NCBI GenBank assembly: GCA_023100825.1
Contig: CP095846.1
Location: forward strand, 868,001 to 932,000
Direction: 5' to 3'
From: Nocardioidaceae bacterium SCSIO 66511
Lineage (GTDB): Bacteria; Actinomycetota; Actinomycetes; Propionibacteriales; Nocardioidaceae
DNA: 64,000 bases
A model generated the notes under the pieces. That model saw nothing but the letters and a program-made list of their open reading frames with translations. It searched no databases and had not been told where the DNA came from. Within the stretch, counting starts at the first letter, position 1, and each line of letters opens with the position of its first letter. Position numbers and translations under genes: made by a program. Positions 35,630-43,095 of this stretch are shown here, piece after piece.

Positions 35630-37506
35630 CGGACGGCCTCCTCTTCGAGGGAGTCTGCGGTGGCTCGGATCACGTCGGACAACTCGGCTGCGCCGAACGG
35701 AAGTCCGCGTACCTGGTTGTAGCCGACGGCGTCGACGAGATACTCGGCGCGCAGCAGCGTGCGCAGCTGACCGAGGTTCATCTCGGGCACCAACACCTTG
35801 TCGTAGCGGTGCAGCACCTCGCCGAGGTCGGGCGGGAACGGGTTGAGGTGACGCAGATGCGCCTGCGCCACGTGGTAGCCGGCCGCGCGCGCCCTTCGTA
35901 CGCCCGCTCCGATGGGGCCGTACGACGAGCCCCAGCCGATCACCAGCAGCCGTGCGTCGCCGGTCGGGTCGTCGAGGTCGGTTGCGCCGATCGTGTCGGC
36001 GACGCGATGCACCTTCGCGTCGCGGAAGGTCACCATCCGGTGGTGGTTGTCGGGGTCGTACGAGATGTCGCCGGTGCGGTCGGCCTTCTCGAGCCCGCCG
36101 ACGCGGTGCTCGAGCCCGGCGACCCCCGGCGGTGCCCACGGGCGCGCCAGCGTCTCGGGGTCACGGAGGTACGGGAGGAACTCCTCGGTGCCGTCGTCGG
36201 CCGTGTGGTTCGGGCCGGTGACGAAGTCGGGCCGGATCCGCGGCAGACTCTCGATATCGGGGATCGCCCACGGCTCCGAGCCGTTGGCGATGTAGCCGTC
36301 GGACAGCAGCATCACCGGCGTGCGGTAGGTCACGGCGATGCGAGTCGCCTCCAGCACGGCGTCGAAACAGTCCGAAGGCGAACGCGGGGCGACGATCGGG
36401 ATCGGGGCCTCGCCGTTGCGGCCGTACATCGCCTGTAGGAGGTCGGCCTGTTCGGTTTTGGTCGGCAGGCCCGTCGACGGCCCGCCGCGCTGAACGTCGA
36501 TCACCAGCAGCGGCAGCTCCAGCATCACTGCGAGCCCGATCGTCTCGGACTTCAGTGCCACGCCGGGGCCGGACGTCGTCGTCACGCCGAGCGCGCCACC
36601 GAAGGAGGCTCCGAGCGCCGCGCCGATCGAGGCGATCTCATCCTCTGCCTGGAACGTCGTGACGCCGAAGTTCTTGTGCTTGCTGACCTCGTGCAGGATG
36701 TCCGAAGCCGGTGTGATCGGGTACGCGCCCAGGAACACGTCGAGCCCGGTCTGCACACCCGCCGCCACGATGCCGTACGACAGTGCGGTGTTACCGGTGA
36801 TGTTGCGGTACGTACCTGCAGGCAGCGCCGCTGGCTTGATCTCGTACGAGACGGCGAACGCCTCGGTCGTCTCGCCGTAGTTCCAGCCGCTGCGGAAGGC
36901 CGTGAGGTTCGCGTCGCGGATGTCCGGCTTCGACGCGAACCGCTGCGACAGGAACTCGATGGTGCCGTCGGTCGGCCGGCCGTACATCCACGACAGCAGG
37001 CCGAGCGCGAACATGTTCTTGGCCCGTGAGGCGTCCTTGCGCGACAGCCCGAACTCGTCGATCGCCTCGACGGTGATCGCGGTGAGGTCGACCGTGTGCA
37101 GGTTGTACGACTCCAGGCTGCCGTCCTCGAGCGGGTTGGCGTCGTAGCCGGCGCGCGCGAGGTTGCGCTTACCGAAGTCGTGGGTGTCGACGATGAGCGT
37201 GCCGCCGTCGGCGAGGTCGCTCACGTTCGCCTTCAGCGCGGCCGGGTTCATCGCGACCAGTACGTCTGGGCGGTCGCCGGGAGTCAGGATGTCGTGGTCG
37301 GCGAAGTGCAGTTGGAAGGAAGAGACGCCGGCCTGCGTACCCGCGGGTGCGCGGATCTCTGCCGGGAAGTTCGGCAGCGTGGACAGATCGTTGCCGAATG
37401 CGGCCGTCTCCTGGGTGAATCGGTCCCCCGTCAGCTGCATTCCGTCTCCGGAGTCACCGGCGAACCGGATCACGACGCGATCCAGCTGTTGTACCTGCTT
37501 CGACAC
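35626..37506 (-). CDS. korA: 2-oxoglutarate:ferredoxin oxidoreductase, alpha subunit (gamma-alpha fusion)
   Basis: A 626-residue protein. Residues 1 to about 190 form the gamma domain (RVVIRFAGDSGDGMQLTGDR), and the remainder is the alpha domain with GAYPITPASDILHE, QAEDEIASIGAALGASFGG and TTTSGPGVALKSE. This gamma-alpha arrangement is standard in actinobacterial KorA. The enzyme is oxygen-tolerant in mycobacteria. GTG 37506 is preceded by AAGGGAA. Preference for 2-oxoglutarate over pyruvate or branched-chain keto acids is inferred from family resemblance. Confidence 0.92.
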   Translation of the reverse strand: MSKQVQQLDRVVIRFAGDSGDGMQLTGDRFTQETAAFGNDLSTLPNFPAEIRAPAGTQAGVSSFQLHFADHDILTPGDRPDVLVAMNPAALKANVSDLADGGTLIVDTHDFGKRNLARAGYDANPLEDGSLESYNLHTVDLTAITVEAIDEFGLSRKDASRAKNMFALGLLSWMYGRPTDGTIEFLSQRFASKPDIRDANLTAFRSGWNYGETTEAFAVSYEIKPAALPAGTYRNITGNTALSYGIVAAGVQTGLDVFLGAYPITPASDILHEVSKHKNFGVTTFQAEDEIASIGAALGASFGGALGVTTTSGPGVALKSETIGLAVMLELPLLVIDVQRGGPSTGLPTKTEQADLLQAMYGRNGEAPIPIVAPRSPSDCFDAVLEATRIAVTYRTPVMLLSDGYIANGSEPWAIPDIESLPRIRPDFVTGPNHTADDGTEEFLPYLRDPETLARPWAPPGVAGLEHRVGGLEKADRTGDISYDPDNHHRMVTFRDAKVHRVADTIGATDLDDPTGDARLLVIGWGSSYGPIGAGVRRARAAGYHVAQAHLRHLNPFPPDLGEVLHRYDKVLVPEMNLGQLRTLLRAEYLVDAVGYNQVRGLPFGAAELSDVIRATADSLEEEAVR

Positions 37507-37604
37507 TGAGGGTGTTCCCTTCTACGGAGGCCTCCGCCACCCTCGATCGTACGCTGACGGAACCGGCGCGTGACGGGTCCCACCATGTGAGCCAGGTGCT
37601 GGCC

Positions 37605-37690
37605 GAACCGCACCCCCGCCCGCTGGGCCGCACGTTTCAGCCCCTATTTTTGCGATTTCGGGGCCGGAACGTGCGGCTCACGGGGCGGTG
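37605..37690 (+). repeat. Long-armed intergenic repeat, copy 1 (family 3)
   Basis: The arms GGGCCGCACGTTTCAGCCCC (37625-37644) and GGGGCCGGAACGTGCGGCTC (37660-37679) enclose an AT-rich loop; CCGCACCCCCGCC and GGGGCGG extend them outward. It matches 45672-45752. It lies directly after the yajQ stop and before korA on the same strand, so it could separate those two units. Confidence 0.75.
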
Positions 37691-38185
37691 TCAGCGGTAG
37701 TTGACGAACTGTGTCGCGAAGTCGAGGTCGGCGGCCTTCACCAGCGCGATGACCTCCTGCAGATCGTCGCGCTTCTTGCTGCTCACACGGAGCTCATCGC
37801 CTTGCACCTGGGTCTTGACGCCCTTCATGCCCTCGTCGCGGATCAGCTTGGCGATCTGCTTCGCCTGGTCCTGGGTGAGGCCGTCCTTGAGCGTGCACGA
37901 GATCTTCGACTCTTTGCCCGACTGGCGCGGCTCGCCTTCCTCGAGAGCCTTCAGCGAAACACCGCGCTTGACGAACTTGTCCTTCAGTACGTCGAGTGCG
38001 GCGAGCGCCCGCTCGTCGGCATTCGCGGTGATCTCGATGCCGAGCTCACCGCTGCGCTCGACCGACGCGCCGGTGTTCTTGAAGTCGAACCGCGTCGCCA
38101 GCTCGCGGGACGCCTGGTTGACGGCGTTGTCGACCTCCTGCTTGTCGACCTTGCTGACGATGTCGAACGATGACTCGCTGGCCAT
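37691..38185 (-). CDS. YajQ-family nucleotide-binding protein
   Basis: A 164-residue protein matching YajQ from end to end: [20 protein letters not shown] at the start, [10 protein letters not shown], and the conserved end [10 protein letters not shown]. It comprises two related ferredoxin-like domains. Some homologues bind cyclic di-GMP and act as effectors; that role has not been shown for actinobacterial members. GGAGGG five bases upstream supports the ATG. It is a single-gene unit, with tRNA-Tyr divergent 137 bp away. Confidence 0.92.
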   Translation of the reverse strand: MASESSFDIVSKVDKQEVDNAVNQASRELATRFDFKNTGASVERSGELGIEITANADERALAALDVLKDKFVKRGVSLKALEEGEPRQSGKESKISCTLKDGLTQDQAKQIAKLIRDEGMKGVKTQVQGDELRVSSKKRDDLQEVIALVKAADLDFATQFVNYR

Positions 38186-38322
38186 TCGTACCCTCCGGAG
38201 TGGATGCGGTTTCGGTGAACGCGGTTTCGTTGCTGAAAGTCTCCTACGCTATTGTTTCTCCTCGTTGCTTCGTGGCGCACAGGGGGATGCTCGATCCGCT
38301 CGCACCCGCGGCAGCGAACCCC

Positions 38323-38404
38323 GGCAGGTTGCCCGAGCGGCCAAAGGGAGCTGACTGTAAATCAGCCGGCATTGCCTACGCAGGTTCGAATCCTGCACCT
38401 GCCA
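38323..38404 (+). tRNA. tRNA-Tyr (anticodon GTA)
   Basis: The acceptor arms GGCAGGT and ACCTGCC pair fully. The anticodon stem GCTGA/TCAGC holds loop CTGTAAA, giving anticodon GTA, and the T-arm is CAGGTTCGAATCCTG. The long variable arm expected for bacterial tRNA-Tyr is present. CCA is not encoded. A terminator follows seven bases later. Confidence 0.95.
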
Positions 38405-38410
38405 CCGACG

Positions 38411-38446
38411 TGAGGCCCGACCGCAAGGTCGGGCCTCATTCGTTTC
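38411..38446 (+). terminator. Intrinsic terminator after tRNA-Tyr
   Basis: The perfect 12 bp stem TGAGGCCCGACC / GGTCGGGCCTCA with a GCAA tetraloop is followed by TTCGTTT. It ends the tRNA-Tyr transcript before the convergent siderophore-binding gene. Confidence 0.85.
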
Positions 38447-38483
38447 ACTCGGGCCGTGATCGTGGCCCGCTGCCGTGTGCAGG

Positions 38484-39503
38484 TCACGACGTGATCTCTC
38501 GCGGTACGCCGCCGCGGACCGCGTCGGCGAGCATGGCTGGGAGCCGGTCGAGGATGTACGGCAGACTCAGCGGTGACGTGAAGTAGATCGCTCCCGCGAG
38601 TGTGCCGTCGGTGTACGCGGAGCGGCCCTCCTCGACCGGCGCGAGGTTCATGAACGTCGCCTCGCCCTCGAACCGGTCCAGGTCGGCCGGCTTCTCGGTC
38701 GCCCACAACAACACGTCTGCGCCGTCGATGATGTCGATCTTCTCCGCGGGGATGTAGGCCTGTGCTCCCTCGCGGCGGTACTGGTCGAGGTATCCCGGGA
38801 CAGTGAAGCCGAGTGCGGTCAGGAACTCCGTACCCAGGCCGTCCGGGTACGCGATGTAGGTGCTGTCGTAGACGGCGTTCTGCAGGAACACGATCGACTT
38901 GTCCGCGAACTCCGGATGCTTGCTTGCCTCGGACCTGAACCGGCTCTTGATGTCGTCGATCAGCTTGTCCGCTTCGGGCCGCAGACCGAGCGCGTCGCCG
39001 ATCAGGCGGGTCTGTACGGGCCATGGCGAGAAGTAGTCCGATGCGCCCTGGGGAGCCGCGAGGGTGGGCGCCAGCTCCGAGAGCTTGTCGTAGTCGTCCT
39101 TCGTCACGCCTGAGTTGGTGCCGATGATCAGGTCAGGGCGCAGGGTGGCGATCTTCTCGAAGTCGAACCCGTCGGTGGCGCTGAGTACGGTGGGTTCCGC
39201 GTCGCCGAGCGCGTCTTGGGCCCACGGCCACACGGCGTACGGCTGCTCGCCGTACCACTCGGTCGTCGCGATCGGCGTGTGCCCGAGCGCGAGCACGGTG
39301 TCCTGCTCGGTGAGCCCGACGATCACGATGCGCTCCGGCCGGCTCTCGACGGTGATGGTTCCGTACTTGTGCTCGGCCGTCGCCGGGAACTGCCCGCCAG
39401 AGCCGGCGGATGCCGGTGCATCGTCGTTCTCGCGCCCGCAGGCCGATAGAAACAGGGCCGCACCACCGATCAGGACGGTTCGACGACGGATGTGATGGGC
39501 CAT
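38484..39503 (-). CDS. Iron-siderophore ABC transporter substrate-binding lipoprotein
   Basis: A 339-residue lipoprotein. An Arg-rich start (HIRRRTVLIGG) and hydrophobic stretch lead to the lipobox LSAC with Cys22. The periplasmic-binding-protein fold of the FecB/FhuD class follows, with RIVIVGLTEQDTVLALGHTP, LRPDLIIGTNSG and a helical linker near residue 170. It would deliver Fe(III)-siderophores to an ABC permease. No permease or ATPase gene is adjacent. GGAGG stands five bases before the ATG, and an iron box lies just upstream, so iron repression is likely. Confidence 0.88.
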   Translation of the reverse strand: MAHHIRRRTVLIGGAALFLSACGRENDDAPASAGSGGQFPATAEHKYGTITVESRPERIVIVGLTEQDTVLALGHTPIATTEWYGEQPYAVWPWAQDALGDAEPTVLSATDGFDFEKIATLRPDLIIGTNSGVTKDDYDKLSELAPTLAAPQGASDYFSPWPVQTRLIGDALGLRPEADKLIDDIKSRFRSEASKHPEFADKSIVFLQNAVYDSTYIAYPDGLGTEFLTALGFTVPGYLDQYRREGAQAYIPAEKIDIIDGADVLLWATEKPADLDRFEGEATFMNLAPVEEGRSAYTDGTLAGAIYFTSPLSLPYILDRLPAMLADAVRGGVPREITS

Positions 39504-39519
39504 GACGCCTCCGGTTCAG

Positions 39520-39538
39520 TTAGGTGTGCCTAACCTAT
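39520..39538 (-). promoter_or_regulatory. DtxR/IdeR-type iron box
   Basis: TTAGGTGTGCCTAACCTAT agrees with the 19 bp consensus TTAGGTTAGGCTAACCTAA at 15 positions. It lies 17-35 bases before the ATG of the siderophore-binding lipoprotein. In the presence of iron, an IdeR/DmdR repressor would bind here. Confidence 0.8.
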
Positions 39539-39620
39539 TCCATGAGATCGATGGCCCGACCGTTCGGGCGCCTTCGACGCACCGCGCTGGGCGTACGAAG
39601 GGGTCGAGGGGCCCTGGTCG

Positions 39621-40475
39621 TCAGCGGAGGTTGCGCTCGGCGACCTTGGTGAAGCGGCGGTTGAGGTAGGTCATCGCGACGTCGTACGCAGGGGCGAACT
39701 TGCGCTGCCACCAGTGCCCGAACGCGATGTCGCGGGAGGTGAATACGAGGTGGCGCCGCGACCGAATGCCGCGCATGATCGCCTCGGCCGCCTGCTCCGG
39801 CGTCACCGCGTGACGTTGGAACTTCTCGATCAGCTCGCGTATCTCCGGTGCGTCGCGTTCGACTCCCACGATGTCGACACTGCCGACCAGGGGAGTGTTC
39901 ACCGCGCCAGGGCACACCAGCTTCACGCCGATGCCGTGTCGGGCGAGATCGAAGCGCAGTACCTCGGAGACTCCTCGGAGCCCGAACTTGGCCGCGCTGT
40001 ACGGCGCATGCCACGGCAGGCCGAACAACCCGGCCGCCGACGAGACATTCACCACCAGACCGCCGCGGCCCGCCTCGATCATCGCGGGTACGAAGCACTC
40101 CATGACGTGGATCGGCCCCATCAGGTCGATCTCGACGGTGCGCTGCCAGTGCCGGTGCTCGAGTCGGTCGATGGTGCCCCAGGTGGAGATGCCGGCGATG
40201 TTCATCACGACGTCCATCGAGCCATGCGCATCGTGGATCTCTTCGGCGAGCGTACGAATCGCTTCGTAGTCGGCCACATCTGCCGGTTTTGCGAAGGCGA
40301 TCCGCCCGCCCGCGTCGCGTACTTCGGCGACCACTCGGTCGAGCTGTGTGCCGTCGAGGTCGGTGAGGTAGAGCTCGGCGCCGTCGCGGGCTGCCGCGAG
40401 TGCCGTCGCGCGACCGATGCCGCTGGCGGCGCCGGTCATGAAGACCCGGCGGTTCTGCAAGGACGTGACGCGCAT
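39621..40475 (-). CDS. Short-chain dehydrogenase/reductase
   Basis: A 284-residue classical SDR. The nucleotide motif TGAASGIGR (about 14-22) is followed by NIAGIS, catalytic Ser in VVNVSSAAG, and YSAAK with the Tyr-x3-Lys pair. Asp of YLTDLD after beta-2 suggests preference for NAD(H). The C-terminal 60 residues (SRDIAFGHWWQRKFAPAYDVAMTYLNRRF) are longer than the minimal SDR and hydrophobic, as in lipid or steroid-acting members. ATG 40475 is chosen over longer overlapping starts. A palindrome lies 54 bases upstream. Confidence 0.85.
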   Translation of the reverse strand: MRVTSLQNRRVFMTGAASGIGRATALAAARDGAELYLTDLDGTQLDRVVAEVRDAGGRIAFAKPADVADYEAIRTLAEEIHDAHGSMDVVMNIAGISTWGTIDRLEHRHWQRTVEIDLMGPIHVMECFVPAMIEAGRGGLVVNVSSAAGLFGLPWHAPYSAAKFGLRGVSEVLRFDLARHGIGVKLVCPGAVNTPLVGSVDIVGVERDAPEIRELIEKFQRHAVTPEQAAEAIMRGIRSRRHLVFTSRDIAFGHWWQRKFAPAYDVAMTYLNRRFTKVAERNLR

Positions 40476-40528
40476 GATGAGGTTCGCTCCCGCGGAAGAC
40501 GTGATTGGGACGAATGTACTACTTGATG

Positions 40529-40542
40529 CTACCGGCCGGTAG
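40529..40542. promoter_or_regulatory. Candidate operator upstream of the SDR gene
   Basis: CTACCGGCCGGTAG is a perfect 14 bp palindrome 54-67 bases before the SDR start. Sites with this TACCGG-CCGGTA shape are commonly bound by TetR-family regulators of lipid or acyl-CoA genes. The regulator is not encoded next to it. Confidence 0.5.
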
Positions 40543-40661
40543 TGCAATCCGAAACCAGTTGGGTGAGGGGTCGACGCGGCCCGCGCCGGCGGGCCAGAAT
40601 TGTCCTGGCATGGCCGATTTCTCTATTCGCGGTCGCACTGTGTACCATCGACCGTCGGCTC

Positions 40662-40734
40662 GCCCCTTTAGCTCAGTCGGCAGAGCGTCTCCATGGTAAG
40701 GAGAAGGTCTACGGTTCGATTCCGTAAAGGGGCT
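40662..40734 (+). tRNA. tRNA-Thr (anticodon GGT)
   Basis: The acceptor GCCCCTT pairs with AAGGGGC. Anticodon stem TCTCC/GGAGA has loop ATGGTAA, giving anticodon GGT. The T-arm is ACGGTTCGATTCCGT. CCA is not encoded. It is 44 bases before tRNA-Met and probably transcribed with it. Confidence 0.95.
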
Positions 40735-40778
40735 CTGGGTTGGATGGTTCGTCGCTCGCGGCGGATCACCCTCCCCGT

Positions 40779-40852
40779 GGCGGGGTAGCTCAGTTGGTCA
40801 GAGCGCACGGCTCATAATCGTGAGGTCGCGGGTTCGAGCCCCGCCCCCGCTA
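40779..40852 (+). tRNA. tRNA-Met, elongator (anticodon CAT)
   Basis: GGCGGGG pairs with CCCCGCT with one end wobble. Anticodon stem CACGG/TCGTG has loop CTCATAA, so the anticodon is CAT. The D-arm GCTCAGTTGGTCAGAGC marks an elongator rather than initiator or tRNA-Ile2. The T-arm is GCGGGTTCGAGCCCCGC. CCA is not encoded. rpmG follows 76 bases downstream. Confidence 0.93.
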
Positions 40853-40928
40853 CGTAACAAGCCAAACCGGCAGGCAGGCGCCGCACCTGGGCGCCGATGA
40901 AGCAGTACGACCGACAGAGGACACTCCA

Positions 40929-41099
40929 GTGGCCAGCAAGAGCTCAGACGTCCGCCCCAAGATCACCTTGGCTTGCACCGTGTGCAAGGAGCGGAACTAC
41001 ATCACCAAGAAGAACCGCCGCAACGATCCGGACCGGATGGACCTCAAGAAGTACTGCCCGCGTTGCAAGCAGCACACCGATCACCGCGAGACCCGCTGA
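40929..41099 (+). CDS. rpmG: 50S ribosomal protein L33
   Basis: A 56-residue protein beginning [20 protein letters not shown] from a GTG, with GAGGA upstream. Two CxxC pairs, CTVC and CPRC, make it the zinc-binding form of L33. Actinobacteria often encode a second, zinc-free L33 elsewhere that is used when zinc is scarce. The arrangement tRNA-Thr, tRNA-Met, rpmG, then hadAB and murB is common in the phylum. A hairpin terminator follows. Confidence 0.95.
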   Translation: MASKSSDVRPKITLACTVCKERNYITKKNRRNDPDRMDLKKYCPRCKQHTDHRETR

Positions 41100-41128
41100 C
41101 GTCAGGCGCTCTGGTTCGACGCTCGAAT

Positions 41129-41163
41129 GGCACCCACCGCGTACGCGCGGTCGGGTGCCGTTT
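41129..41163 (+). terminator. Hairpin terminator after rpmG
   Basis: GGCACCC pairs with GGGTGCC around an inner CCGCG/CGCGG stem, followed by GTTTCG. It lies 30 bases after the rpmG stop and before the hadA start. Confidence 0.7.
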
Positions 41164-41196
41164 CGCGTACGCGCGCGCTACGCCTAATCTCGTCCC

Positions 41197-41607
41197 ATGG
41201 CACTCGATCCCGAACTCGTCGGTCGTACGTTCCCGCCGACCGCGCCGTACGACGTGAGCCGACATGAGATCGCCGAGTTCGCTGCGGCGGTCGGCTATGC
41301 CGAGGCCGGCGACGAGGCGCCGCCGACGTTCCCGATCGTGATCGCCTTCAAGGCGATGACCGCTCTGATGGGCGATCCGGAGGTCGGTATCGAGCTCCGC
41401 AACGTCGTACACGCCGACCAGCGGTTCGTCTCCGAGCGCGCAATCCGCGCCGGTGACGTGCTGACCGCCCAGCTGCAGGTCGAGAAGCTTCGGCACATGG
41501 CGGGCACCGACATCATCACGACCCGCAGCGATATCGTCGCGGCCGACGGCGAGCACGTCTGCTCGGCGTACGCGACCCTCGCGCACAAATCGGGAGCCGA
41601 CGCATGA
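41197..41607 (+). CDS. hadA: (3R)-hydroxyacyl-ACP dehydratase subunit HadA-like (FAS1-like/MaoC N-terminal domain)
   Basis: A 136-residue single hotdog domain of the FAS1-dehydratase type (VGRTFPPTAPYDVSRHEIAEFAAAVG at the start, FPIVIAFKAM, LVHADQRF-type strand). In mycobacteria HadA or HadC forms a heterodimer with catalytic HadB and completes fatty-acid elongation cycles. This subunit lacks the D-x4-H catalytic pair, as expected. It overlaps the next gene by four bases. No good RBS precedes the ATG. Confidence 0.85.
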   Translation: MALDPELVGRTFPPTAPYDVSRHEIAEFAAAVGYAEAGDEAPPTFPIVIAFKAMTALMGDPEVGIELRNVVHADQRFVSERAIRAGDVLTAQLQVEKLRHMAGTDIITTRSDIVAADGEHVCSAYATLAHKSGADA

Positions 41608-42005
41608 GCATCACCGAAGGCGCCGAGCTCGGCCCGATCTCCTACGCCATCACCCGTGCCGACCTGGTTCGCTACGCCGGTGCGAGCGGTGACTTCAACC
41701 CGATCCACTGGTCCGACCGGGTTGCGATGTCGGTGGGGCTGCCGGGAGTCCTCGCACACGGCATGTACACGATGGCGCTCGCCGGTCGTGCCGTGGAGTC
41801 GTGGCTCGACGACGGTCAACGCGTCGCGGAGTTCGCGGTGCGGTTCACCAAGCCGGTGCTGGTTCCCGATGACGAGCAGGGCACCGAGATCGAGGTGGCA
41901 GGGCTCGTCAAGGGCGACGACGATGACGGGCGTACCCGCATCGACCTGACGGTCCGGTGCGGCGACGAGAAGGTGCTCGGGATGGCGAGGGCGTTCGTTG
42001 CGTGA
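41604..42005 (+). CDS. hadB: MaoC-family dehydratase, HadB-like catalytic subunit
   Basis: A 133-residue hotdog protein with the hydratase-2 motif YAGASGDFNPIHWSD; Asp and His of DFNPIH are the catalytic pair, and GVLAHGMYTMALAGR follows. It probably pairs with the upstream HadA-like protein to dehydrate 3-hydroxyacyl-ACP or acyl-CoA. The start overlaps the hadA stop (ATGA). murB begins inside its 3' end. This hadA-hadB-murB order is conserved in many actinobacteria. Confidence 0.88.
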   Translation: MSITEGAELGPISYAITRADLVRYAGASGDFNPIHWSDRVAMSVGLPGVLAHGMYTMALAGRAVESWLDDGQRVAEFAVRFTKPVLVPDDEQGTEIEVAGLVKGDDDDGRTRIDLTVRCGDEKVLGMARAFVA

Positions 42006-43035
42006 GCAGTACGACGCCGCGCTCGCACCACTGACGACGCTGCGGCTCGGCGGACCCGCGTGCCGGCTGGTCGAGGTCGACACCGAGTCGGAGCTGCTCG
42101 AGGTCGTGGGCGACGCCGACGACGCGAACGAGCCGGTGCTCGTTCTCGGCGGCGGCAGTAACGTCGTCGTGGCCGATGACGGGTTCTCGGGCACGGCCGT
42201 GCTGGTGCGTACGCGCGGTGTCGACATCGAGGTCGACGCGAGCGGCGCAGTGATGGTCACGGTGGCTGCCGGCGAGGAGTGGGACCCGTTCGTACGGCGA
42301 GCCGTCGATGAGCAGTGGGTCGGCGTCGAAGCGCTATCGGGCATCCCCGGTCTCGCGGGAGCGGTCCCGATCCAGAACGTCGGAGCGTACGGCCAGGAGG
42401 TCGCGCAGACCATTGCGAGCGTGCGTACGTACGACCGAGAGGAGCGGCGGCTGCGTACGTTCTCCGCGGCCGACTGCGGTTTCGCGTACCGGACGAGCAG
42501 GTTCAAACAGTCGCCGGGTCGGCACCTGATCTTGTCGGTGACCTTCCGATTCGCGCTCGGCGAGCTGTCCGCACCCGTGCGGTACGCCGAGCTCGCGCGC
42601 AGACTCGGCGTCGAGCAGGGCGAGCGCGCCAAGTCCGCCGACGTACGCGAGGCGGTGCTGACGCTGCGGCGCGGCAAGGGCATGGTGCTCGATGAGCACG
42701 ATCACGACACGTGGAGCGCCGGGTCGTTCTTCACGAACCCGATACTTGCGTCCGACGATGCCGCGCGCCTCCCCGGTGACGCCCCGCGGTTCCCGGAGCC
42801 CGGCGGGCAGGTCAAGACCAGCGCCGCCTGGCTGATCGACCATGCCGGGTTCCCCAAGGGTTACGGCGAAGGCAATGCACGACTGTCCGGCAAACACTTG
42901 CTCGCGCTCACGAACCGCGGCGGCGCCACGACGGCGGAGGTCTTGGACCTCGCCCGCGAGATACGTGATGGCGTCCGCGCCGCGTACGACGTCACCCTGA
43001 ACAATGAGCCGGTGCTCGTCGGGGTCGATCTGTGA
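41998..43035 (+). CDS. murB: UDP-N-acetylenolpyruvoylglucosamine reductase
   Basis: A 345-residue FAD enzyme of peptidoglycan precursor synthesis, reducing UDP-GlcNAc-enolpyruvate to UDP-MurNAc. FAD-binding features are LRLGGPA and VLGGGSNVVVADDG; GIPGLAGAVPIQNVGAYGQE lies in the substrate domain. The catalytic Ser is in SAGSFFTNP and a C-terminal Glu in LNNEPVLVG. The start is TTG 41998, overlapping hadB by eight bases, with GCGAGG upstream. It is a type I MurB by the loop present. Confidence 0.93.
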   Translation: MREQYDAALAPLTTLRLGGPACRLVEVDTESELLEVVGDADDANEPVLVLGGGSNVVVADDGFSGTAVLVRTRGVDIEVDASGAVMVTVAAGEEWDPFVRRAVDEQWVGVEALSGIPGLAGAVPIQNVGAYGQEVAQTIASVRTYDREERRLRTFSAADCGFAYRTSRFKQSPGRHLILSVTFRFALGELSAPVRYAELARRLGVEQGERAKSADVREAVLTLRRGKGMVLDEHDHDTWSAGSFFTNPILASDDAARLPGDAPRFPEPGGQVKTSAAWLIDHAGFPKGYGEGNARLSGKHLLALTNRGGATTAEVLDLAREIRDGVRAAYDVTLNNEPVLVGVDL

Positions 43036-43095
43036 AGTTCGCTGGTCGTCAGGCATCCTGGCGGCCGAGTTGTGCGTCATTGACATGGTGAGGGA

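Noticed and set aside
38323-40852. tRNA genes as attachment sites of an integrated element
   Set aside because: No integrase, excisionase or phage genes nearby and no direct repeat of a tRNA 3' end was seen.
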